6,742 bases of DNA from an uncultured beta proteobacterium (GTDB taxonomy: Bacteria > Pseudomonadota > Gammaproteobacteria > Burkholderiales > Burkholderiaceae_B). Made by a program: the position numbers and the translations under genes. How positions within the stretch are numbered: position 1 is the stretch's first letter; each line of letters starts with the position of its first letter. Location of the stretch: positions 1 to 6,742 of the forward strand of contig CAIYCP010000429.1 of the NCBI GenBank assembly GCA_903924715.1. Direction: 5' to 3'. Shown one piece after another: positions 1-5,354 of this stretch. The notes under the pieces were generated by a model, which saw only the letters and a list, made by a program, of their open reading frames with translations, searched no databases and was not told the DNA's origin.

Positions 1-847
1 AGAAGGCTGCGTGAGGGGTCAAGATCGTGCGCGGGTGTTGAACCAAAGGATGGTCACCCGGAGGCTCGTGCGGCAAGACGTCGAGGGCGAGACCAGCGAG
101 TTGCCCTGAATTTAACGCGGCCAGTGCGTCATCAACATTGACGAGGCCACCACGTGCTGTATTGACGATATAGCTTCCTGGTTTCATTAAGTTTAAGACG
201 CTGCTGTTGATAATATTGCGCGTCTCATCATTCAGGGGCGTATGCACCGAAATGATGTCGGCGGTAGAGAAGAGTTCTTCCATGTTCACGCGCTGCACGT
301 AAGGTGGCACGTCGTAGGCCATGATGTGCGGGTCGCAGGCAATCACTTTGCCATAGGTTTCGCGCGCAAGGTGCGCAAAGCGACGGCCAATGCGACCCAA
401 GCCCAGCACACCGACGGTCATATTTGATGGGCGCTTGAGTACACCCGGTGTCAGATAATGCCATTTACCAGCGCGCACATCGCGGTCGTAGAAAGAGATG
501 TGGCGGGTTAGATTTAAGGCCATTGCAAAAGCATGGCTGGCGACTTCATGCACGCCATAATCCGGCGAATTGCCGACCCAAACACCGCAAGCTTGTGCAT
601 CGTCGGTGTTAATGGTGTCAAACCCTGCGCCATAGCGACTGACAATTTTTAAACCAGGTAGGGCTTCAAAGACTTTACGATTAGCCGGCGCATATTGAAG
701 CAAAAAAGCATCAACCCCTTTACCCGCTGCGATTAATTCATCCTCGGTTTTACATTGTGCAGTGGTAACCGTTAATCCAGCCTGGCGAAACATTCCAAGC
801 TCGAGTTCAACATCCGGAAAGTCGAAATCAGTGATTAATACTTTCAT
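1..847 (-). CDS. D-isomer 2-hydroxyacid dehydrogenase, CtBP-like (partial, 3' end beyond window)
   Basis: NAD-dependent 2-hydroxyacid dehydrogenase, cytosolic, interconverting a 2-keto acid and a D-2-hydroxy acid. The frame is open from the ATG at 847-845 to base 2, giving 282 residues; the family usually has about 310-330, so the last 30-50 residues are off the left edge. The N-terminus (MKVLITDFDFPD) and the RYGAGFD segment near residue 72 are typical of the CtBP-like 'C-terminal dehydrogenase' branch. The Rossmann motif GLGRIG is at 149-154, with D172 after the second strand suggesting NAD rather than NADP. The catalytic triad is complete: R232 in NTARGG, E261 in LPHEPP and H279 in TPHAAF. 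A weak ribosome site (AAGGG) lies 11 bases before the start. It diverges from the SDR gene across a region carrying the GntR operator, so it is probably under the same control. Substrate is unknown; glyoxylate/glycolate or lactate/pyruvate would fit the pathway, by inference only. A 3-phosphoglycerate dehydrogenase role is less likely given the catabolic context. Confidence 0.9.
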   Translation of the reverse strand, partial: MKVLITDFDFPDVELELGMFRQAGLTVTTAQCKTEDELIAAGKGVDAFLLQYAPANRKVFEALPGLKIVSRYGAGFDTINTDDAQACGVWVGNSPDYGVHEVASHAFAMALNLTRHISFYDRDVRAGKWHYLTPGVLKRPSNMTVGVLGLGRIGRRFAHLARETYGKVIACDPHIMAYDVPPYVQRVNMEELFSTADIISVHTPLNDETRNIINSSVLNLMKPGSYIVNTARGGLVNVDDALAALNSGQLAGLALDVLPHEPPGDHPLVQHPRTILTPHAAF

Positions 848-906
848 AAAACGGTCTGCCCTTGGCTGGATTGGATCTGAGCGACCCACTTGTCGTCATC
901 GTTTGT

Positions 907-935
907 TTGACTGCGAGGGGAAAGGATATTATGGT
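907..935 (+). promoter_or_regulatory. Candidate sigma70-type promoter for the SDR-Ldh operon
   Basis: A -35-like TTGACT (907-912) and a -10-like TATGGT (930-935) are separated by 17 bases. Transcription would start near 942, just upstream of the perfect operator at 950-966, a usual position for repression by a FadR-type regulator. The -10 matches the consensus at only four of six positions, so this is a candidate, not a firm call. An alternative TATTAT at 927-932 has too short a spacer (14 bases). Confidence 0.35.
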
Positions 936-941
936 TGAACC
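933..941. promoter_or_regulatory. Possible secondary GntR operator core
   Basis: GGTTGAACC is a perfect inverted repeat around base 937 and fits the GGTnnnACC core of the stronger operator at 950-966. The two centres (937 and 958) are 21 bases apart, about two helical turns, so both would face the same side of the DNA. The flanks do not continue the AATT symmetry, so it would be a weak site at best. It overlaps the candidate -10 element. Confidence 0.35.
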
Positions 942-949
942 CTTAGAGC

Positions 950-966
950 AATTGGTCTGACCAATT
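950..966. promoter_or_regulatory. FadR/PdhR-type operator (perfect palindrome)
   Basis: AATTGGTC-T-GACCAATT is a perfect 17-base inverted repeat centred on base 958. It matches the ATTGGTnnnACCAAT pattern known for the FadR subfamily of GntR regulators such as PdhR. It lies between the divergent D-2-hydroxyacid dehydrogenase and SDR genes, and a related copy lies beside the GntR gene of this locus, which makes that regulator the likely ligand. Confidence 0.8.
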
Positions 967-1012
967 TTTCTGCAAAAGACGGGAAAACCCTTAACGATTC
1001 GAGGCAAACGAC

Positions 1013-1780
1013 ATGTCCAAACCAGCCCAATACGACTTTTCTGGCAAACACGCAGTGATTACGGGCGGGGCTGCCGGCATCGGCGAGGCCTGCGCAGCGC
1101 GATTGATCGGCGGTGGCGCAACGGTCACGATCTGGGATCGTGACGCCAAAAATTTGAAAGATGCGCAGGCGCGCTTGGGCGCGTCAGCCAATGGCGTGCA
1201 GGTGGATGTCTCTGACGAGCAGTCGGTGGCGCAAGCGGTGAAAGCGACTCTGGCCTTTGGTGCTTCGATCGATATTTTGGTCAATAGTGCCGGGATCACT
1301 GGGCCTAATGTGACCGTGATTGATTACCCCGTCGACGAGTGGAACCGCGTATTTGATATCAATGTGCGCGGCACATTTTTGACTTGTCGTGCCATTGCAC
1401 CGCTGATGAAACTGGCCAACGGTGGCAAGGGCTATGGACGGATTGTCAACATCGCTTCAGTCGCAGGCAAAGAAGGTAACCCCAACGCTTCAGCGTATAG
1501 CGCGTCCAAAGCTGCGGTCATGGGGCTGACCAAATCTCTGGGCAAAGAGCTGGCCAGTACCGAGATCAAGGTGAACTGTATTACCCCAGCCGCGGTGAAG
1601 ACCGGCATGTTTGCGCAGATGACCCAACAGCATATCGACTTTATGTTGTCAAAAATCCCGATGAATCGTTTCGGTGAAGTGCAAGAGATCGCCAATTTGG
1701 TTGCATGGTTGTCGTCAGATGAAGTGAGCTTTTCGACGGGTGCAGTGTTTGATATTTCTGGTGGTCGCGCAACGTATTAA
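1013..1780 (+). CDS. Short-chain dehydrogenase/reductase (SDR), FabG-like
   Basis: Classical SDR of 255 residues, a normal length, acting in the cytosol on an alcohol/ketone pair with NAD(P). The coenzyme motif TGGAAGIG is at 17-24, D42 at the end of the second strand suggests NAD(H), and NSAG is at 91-94. The catalytic tetrad is present: N117, S149, Y162 and K166 (YSASK). The C-terminus ends in SGGRATY. The ATG at 1013 is supported by a GAGG ribosome site at 1001-1004. It is the first gene of a two-gene operon with the Ldh-family oxidoreductase (15-base gap), downstream of the perfect operator. Annotation tools would probably call it 3-oxoacyl-ACP reductase, but the locus argues for a sugar, polyol or hydroxy-acid dehydrogenase. 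It differs clearly from the other SDR at 3674, so the two are not recent duplicates. Substrate is not determinable from sequence. Confidence 0.92.
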   Translation: MSKPAQYDFSGKHAVITGGAAGIGEACAARLIGGGATVTIWDRDAKNLKDAQARLGASANGVQVDVSDEQSVAQAVKATLAFGASIDILVNSAGITGPNVTVIDYPVDEWNRVFDINVRGTFLTCRAIAPLMKLANGGKGYGRIVNIASVAGKEGNPNASAYSASKAAVMGLTKSLGKELASTEIKVNCITPAAVKTGMFAQMTQQHIDFMLSKIPMNRFGEVQEIANLVAWLSSDEVSFSTGAVFDISGGRATY

Positions 1781-1795
1781 CAAAAGAGATTTTTC

Positions 1796-2872
1796 ATGAA
1801 GCAAGTCGTTGCAGCCCGTGCTGCTTATTCAAGTGTGGCACTGGTGCAGTGGGCTACGCAGTTGTTAATCAAGGCCGGACTTGATGCGCAGATGTCGCAG
1901 GTGGTGGCCCAAACGCTGGTCGAGGGCGACTTGCTGGGCCACGATACCCATGGCCTGGCGCTTTTGCCTGGCTATCTGAAAGATGTTGAGGCGGGTGGCA
2001 TGACGCGTCAGGGCGATTATCGCGTGGTCAGCGCGAAGCCTGCGGTGCAGTTATGGGATGGCATGCGTTTGCCCGGCCCGTGGTTAATCGAGCGTGGTCT
2101 TGACGTGTTGATCCCGCTCGCAAAAGAAATGGGTGTGGCCTCTCTTGCAATTCGACGCAGTTACCACATCGCGTGCTTAGCGGTGTACTTGATGCGTGCC
2201 GCACGCGAGGGCATGCTGATGGTGTTGGCCAGTTCTGACCCAAACGTTGCGAGCGTCGCACCGTTTGGCGGCACCCAAGCGGTGTTTACACCCAATCCAA
2301 TTGCAATGGGGTTTCCTTGTTCGCACGGCGACGTCTTGATTGATATCTCGGCCTCAATCACGACCAACGGTATGAGCAATCGCAAAGCAGCAGCGGGTGA
2401 AAAATTTGCTGAAGAGTGGTTGCTCGATGCGCAAGGGTTGCCCACCAATGATCCCGGTGTGTTCAGTCAAACGCCACCCGGAACAATCTTGCCAATCGGA
2501 GGGCTTTCGTATGGGCACAAAGGCTTTGGTCTTGGCTTGATGGTTGAGGCGCTGACGGGCGGTCTGTCAGGGTTTGGACGGGCAGATCCTAAAGAAGGCT
2601 GGGGCGCCACCATCAACATTACCCTGTACGATCCCGAGGCGTTTGGTGGAAAAAAAGATTTTTTAAGGCAGATGGATCAGCTAGCGGATTCTTGTTTGAG
2701 TAATCCGCCGCGTCCTGGGGTGTCAAGGGTACGCTTGCCGGGGCATGCAGGATTGGCTGCACGTGCGCAGCAACTCAGTTCGGGCGTCAAACTTCATCCG
2801 GCGATTTTGCCTGGCTTGGCTGCTTTTGCGGGCCGTTTTGGCTTGCCTGCACCCGAGGCACTGGTCGGTTGA
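1796..2872 (+). CDS. Ldh-family oxidoreductase (malate/L-lactate/ureidoglycolate dehydrogenase type)
   Basis: NAD(P)-dependent 2-hydroxyacid dehydrogenase of the Ldh_2 superfamily (AllD, ComC, YiaK/DlgD and relatives), which is unrelated to classical lactate dehydrogenases. Its 358 residues are close to the usual 330-360. Family landmarks are the HDTHGL segment with likely catalytic H52, SYHIACLAVY at 122-131, NPIAMGFP at 167-174, the D183 segment, DAQG at 211-214 and GHKGFGLGLMVE at 240-251. The C-terminus keeps the family's RLPG, GV and hydrophobic helix pattern to the end, so the final 26 codons that overlap the regulator are genuine. AGAG at 1785-1788, 7 bases before the ATG, supports the start. 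Departures from the usual family pattern: the HG is followed by ALLP where many members have an arginine, and glycines of the usual SxHxGxxG motif are alanine here (A126, A129). Candidate substrates are L-lactate, L-malate-like acids or a keto-sugar acid as for YiaK; none can be chosen from sequence. Confidence 0.88.
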   Translation: MKQVVAARAAYSSVALVQWATQLLIKAGLDAQMSQVVAQTLVEGDLLGHDTHGLALLPGYLKDVEAGGMTRQGDYRVVSAKPAVQLWDGMRLPGPWLIERGLDVLIPLAKEMGVASLAIRRSYHIACLAVYLMRAAREGMLMVLASSDPNVASVAPFGGTQAVFTPNPIAMGFPCSHGDVLIDISASITTNGMSNRKAAAGEKFAEEWLLDAQGLPTNDPGVFSQTPPGTILPIGGLSYGHKGFGLGLMVEALTGGLSGFGRADPKEGWGATINITLYDPEAFGGKKDFLRQMDQLADSCLSNPPRPGVSRVRLPGHAGLAARAQQLSSGVKLHPAILPGLAAFAGRFGLPAPEALVG

Positions 2873-3603
2873 GCAGACGGGTTTGGTTCACGATCAGGTT
2901 CTGTGCTTTTCAGCCAGCTGACCGAGAACCGTTTGTAGGCGCGTTCCATGTGATGCCGCATCGCTTGTCGCGCACGTTCTGCGTCTTGCGCTTTGACCGC
3001 GCGAAGCACCGCGCGATGCTCTTTGATCGCTTGATCCCAGGTTGCCTTGGTATCAAAGTAATTCGACAGTCTAGAAAAAAGCACGCCCATGCGCGCATCA
3101 AACATTTGTTCGACCAAGCTCGCTAAAACCTGATTGCCCGTGGCGCGTGCGAGCACTGCATGAAACTCCCGATCTGCGCTCAGGGGGTTTTGTTGGTTGT
3201 CCGCTTGCGAAACCATATTATTCAGCGACTGTTCAAGCTCACGTAAATGAGTTGCGCTACGGCTGATTGCAGCCTGAGCCGCGATTTCAGACTCAATCAG
3301 CGAGCGTGCCTGAATCAATTCAAACGGCGCGAAGTCTTTTACGGGCTTTTGTTCGTGTTTTTTACGCTGATCGGGTTTGCAAACATAGACCCCCGAGCCC
3401 ATCTTGATCTGTACGAGGCCCATCACCTCAAGTGCAATCAAGGCCTCGCGCACTGAAGGGCGAGACACTTTGAATTGCTCGGCGAGATCGCGTTCTGAGG
3501 GCAAACGGCTATTGACGGCAAATTCGCCAGCCTGAATCAGCTGCAAGACTTGATCCGCAATTTGTTGGTAGACGCGACGCGTGTCGGTAGTTTGAGTCGT
3601 CAT
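2794..3603 (-). CDS. GntR-family transcriptional regulator, FadR/FCD subfamily
   Basis: DNA-binding regulator of 269 residues. The N-terminal winged helix-turn-helix spans about 9-75, with LPSERDLAEQF at 34-44 and SRPSVREAL at 47-55. An FCD effector domain covers about 92-228. Its usual metal/ligand-binding residues can be traced as D144, H148, H196 and H218, so a carboxylate effector such as a sugar acid or hydroxy acid is likely. After about residue 232 comes a 37-residue Pro/Ala/Lys-rich tail (GKPKRPAKAAKPGK) not expected of the family; its last 26 codons and stop overlap the convergent Ldh gene. The start ATG has only a weak ribosome site, but the VYQQIADQVL helix sits where expected. It diverges from the SDR-FAH-dehydratase operon, with an operator 28 bases before its start, so autoregulation is likely. 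It probably represses the locus and is released by a pathway intermediate (inference from the subfamily). Confidence 0.93.
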   Translation of the reverse strand: MTTQTTDTRRVYQQIADQVLQLIQAGEFAVNSRLPSERDLAEQFKVSRPSVREALIALEVMGLVQIKMGSGVYVCKPDQRKKHEQKPVKDFAPFELIQARSLIESEIAAQAAISRSATHLRELEQSLNNMVSQADNQQNPLSADREFHAVLARATGNQVLASLVEQMFDARMGVLFSRLSNYFDTKATWDQAIKEHRAVLRAVKAQDAERARQAMRHHMERAYKRFSVSWLKSTEPDREPNPSAQPTSASGAGKPKRPAKAAKPGKIAG

Positions 3604-3630
3604 GATTTCATTTTGACACGAAAACTGGTA

Positions 3631-3647
3631 AATTGGTCAAGCCAATT
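3631..3647. promoter_or_regulatory. Second FadR/PdhR-type operator (imperfect palindrome)
   Basis: AATTGGTC-A-AGCCAATT, centred on base 3639, has the same 17-base layout and the same left half as the operator at 950-966. The right half differs at two inner positions (AG for GA), leaving AATTGG/CCAATT arms intact. It lies between the divergent GntR gene (start 3603) and the second SDR gene (start 3674), so it could control both. It is probably weaker than the perfect copy. Confidence 0.7.
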
Positions 3648-3673
3648 TGGCCACATCATTCGGGATAACAAGT

Positions 3674-4423
3674 ATGCGTTTGCAAGGAAAAACAATCTTG
3701 GTTACAGCGGCCGGACAAGGCATCGGTCGAGCTTGTACCCTCGCGATGGCCCGCGAAGGCGCAACGGTTTGGGCCACCGACCTCAAGGCAGATCTTCTCA
3801 AGTCGTACGAAGGCGTGCCAAATATCAAGACGCATACCCTTGATGTTTTAAATACAAACGAGGTGAATGCTTTTGCTAAAAAACTTGGAAAAATCGATGT
3901 CTTGTTTAATTGCGCGGGCTTCGTGCATCAAGGCGACATTATGCAAGTGAGTGAAGCCGACTGGGACTTCAGTATGGATTTGAATGTCAAATCCATGTAC
4001 CGCACGATCCGCGCTTTTTTGCCTGGCATGCTCGAGCAAGGCAAGGGCAGTGTGATCAACATGGCCTCTGCGGCTTCAAACATTAAGGGCGCTCCAAATC
4101 GTGTGATTTATGGTGCCTCAAAAGCTGCTGTGATAGGTTTGACGCGTGCTTTAGCTGCAGACTACGTGGCCAAGGGTGTGCGCTTCAATGCGATTTGTCC
4201 AGGCACCATCGAATCGCCTTCGCTTGGCGATCGAATTCAGGCTGTCTCTAGTCAAACAGGTAAGTCAGTCGCCGAAGCGCGCGAAATGTTTGTAGCGCGT
4301 CAACCCATCGGTCGGATCGGCAAGCCCGAAGAGATCGCGCATTTGGCGGTCTATTTAGCTTCGGATGAATCTGCCTTTACAACGGGTACTTCGCAGATTA
4401 TTGATGGTGGTTGGTCTCTGTAA
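3674..4423 (+). CDS. SDR dehydrogenase, BDH2 / 2-keto-3-deoxy-L-fuconate dehydrogenase type
   Basis: Classical SDR of 249 residues predicted to oxidise the C4 hydroxyl of a 2-keto-3-deoxyaldonate to the 2,4-diketo acid with NAD. It shows TAAGQGIG at 11-18, acidic D36 favouring NAD, NCAG at 79-82 and the tetrad N104, S132, Y146, K150. The overall sequence strongly recalls mammalian BDH2/DHRS6 (AGFVHQG, DWDFSMDLNV, ICPGT, IIDGGWSL). That branch also holds the bacterial 2-keto-3-deoxy-L-fuconate dehydrogenases. R143, just before the catalytic tyrosine, matches an arginine that in BDH2 is thought to contact the substrate carboxylate. The ATG at 3674 is chosen because MRLQGK aligns with the family N-terminus; an in-frame TTG at 3647 would add nine unlikely residues and start within the operator. 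The ribosome site is weak (GGGA near 3662). It is followed by the FAH gene after 44 A/T-rich bases with no terminator hairpin. The role rests on family and context; hydroxybutyrate dehydrogenase is the alternative. Confidence 0.9.
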   Translation: MRLQGKTILVTAAGQGIGRACTLAMAREGATVWATDLKADLLKSYEGVPNIKTHTLDVLNTNEVNAFAKKLGKIDVLFNCAGFVHQGDIMQVSEADWDFSMDLNVKSMYRTIRAFLPGMLEQGKGSVINMASAASNIKGAPNRVIYGASKAAVIGLTRALAADYVAKGVRFNAICPGTIESPSLGDRIQAVSSQTGKSVAEAREMFVARQPIGRIGKPEEIAHLAVYLASDESAFTTGTSQIIDGGWSL

Positions 4424-4467
4424 TTTTTTATTTTCGATTTAACTTTTTTCAACATGAAGGAAACTGA

Positions 4468-5319
4468 ATGAAACTCGTACGCTACGGTGCCAAGGGTAAA
4501 GAAAAGCCAGGCTTAATTGATAAAGAGGGCAAACTGCGCGATTTGTCAGGCGTGATCTCTGACATCACCAATGATCAATTGTCGGCTGCAGCACTGAAGA
4601 AACTCGCCAAGATCAAGACCAGCACCTTGCCCTTAGTGAAGGGCAAGCCACGTTATGGTGTGCCCATTGCCAATATGGGTAAGTTTTTGGCGATTGGCCT
4701 GAACTATTCAGACCACGCTGCTGAAGCTGGCATGCCAATTCCAAAAGAGCCCATCATGTTTTATAAGGCCGACACCAGTTTGACCGGCCCCAACGACAAC
4801 GTGATGTTGCCCAAAGGTTCAAAGAAATCCGATTGGGAAGTGGAGCTTGGTATCGTGATCGGCAAGAAAGCGCGTTATGTCACTAAAAAAGATGCGCTTA
4901 AACACGTGGCAGGTTATTGCGTTGTCAATGATGTGTCAGAGCGCGAATATCAGATCGAGCGTGGCGGCACCTGGGATAAGGGCAAAGGCTGCGATACGTT
5001 CGGCCCAGTCGGACCATGGTTGGTGACAACGGATGAAATCAAAGATCCACAAAAGCTGGATATGTGGCTTGATGTAAACGGTAAGCGTTTTCAAACCGGC
5101 AGCACCAAGACCATGATTTTTGATGCGGCCACAATCATTAGTTATGTCAGCGAATTTACGACCTTGATGCCCGGCGACATTATCACGACCGGCACGCCTC
5201 CAGGCGTCGGTATGGGCGTCAAGCCCAAGCCCCGTTTCCTGAAGGCTGGCGATGTGATGACCTTAGGCATTGCTGGCTTAGGACAGCAAACGCAAAAGGT
5301 TGTTGCCTTTAAAAAGTAA
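4468..5319 (+). CDS. FAH-family hydrolase, probable 2,4-diketo-3-deoxyaldonate hydrolase
   Basis: Cytosolic metal-dependent hydrolase of the fumarylacetoacetate hydrolase superfamily, 283 residues, matching the roughly 280-residue branch that includes 2,4-diketo-3-deoxy-L-fuconate and -rhamnonate hydrolases. A small N-terminal domain (about 1-65) precedes the catalytic fold. Visible landmarks are the GLNY segment at 77-80 with H83, MFYK ending at K100, the divalent-metal ligands E124 and E126 (DWEVELG) with D155 (VVNDVSER), the KGKGCDTFGP loop at 171-180, and TTGTPPGVG at 240-248. It would cleave the 2,4-diketo acid between C3 and C4 to pyruvate and a 2-hydroxy acid. A strong ribosome site, GAAGGAA at 4456-4462, sits 5 bases before the ATG. 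It lies between the SDR that would make its substrate and the dehydratase that starts the route. Such proteins are often misnamed ureidoglycolate lyase; 5-oxopent-3-ene-tricarboxylate decarboxylase-type activity is a less likely alternative. Confidence 0.92.
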   Translation: MKLVRYGAKGKEKPGLIDKEGKLRDLSGVISDITNDQLSAAALKKLAKIKTSTLPLVKGKPRYGVPIANMGKFLAIGLNYSDHAAEAGMPIPKEPIMFYKADTSLTGPNDNVMLPKGSKKSDWEVELGIVIGKKARYVTKKDALKHVAGYCVVNDVSEREYQIERGGTWDKGKGCDTFGPVGPWLVTTDEIKDPQKLDMWLDVNGKRFQTGSTKTMIFDAATIISYVSEFTTLMPGDIITTGTPPGVGMGVKPKPRFLKAGDVMTLGIAGLGQQTQKVVAFKK

Positions 5320-5354
5320 GTTACTTCATTCGCGAAATCAAAGAGGAAGCTTGA

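Noticed and set aside
228..464. Minus-strand frame of 78 codons inside the D-2-hydroxyacid dehydrogenase
   Set aside because: It is an out-of-frame shadow of the long dehydrogenase frame, which carries all the family motifs and runs unbroken from 847 to the window edge.
2869..3126. Plus-strand frame of 85 codons opposite the regulator gene
   Set aside because: It lies wholly antisense to the well-supported GntR gene except for a few bases, shows no family features, and has the look of a shadow frame.
3613..3618. Consensus -35 box TTGACA upstream of the second SDR gene
   Set aside because: No reasonable -10 sequence occurs at 15-19 bases downstream on the plus strand, so a promoter cannot be supported from this alone.
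3647..3673. Upstream TTG start giving the second SDR nine extra residues
   Set aside because: It begins on the last base of the operator, has no ribosome site, and the extra residues are not expected; the ATG at 3674 matches the family N-terminus.
4424..4467. T-rich stretch after the second SDR as a rho-independent terminator
   Set aside because: There are T runs but no preceding G/C-rich stem; the gap looks like an A/T-rich spacer within an operon.
5314..5326. Inverted repeat AAGTAA-G-TTACTT over the FAH stop codon, as a possible terminator
   Set aside because: The arms are A/T-rich, the loop is one base and no U-tract follows. The next gene starts 35 bases after the FAH gene with a good ribosome site, so read-through is expected.
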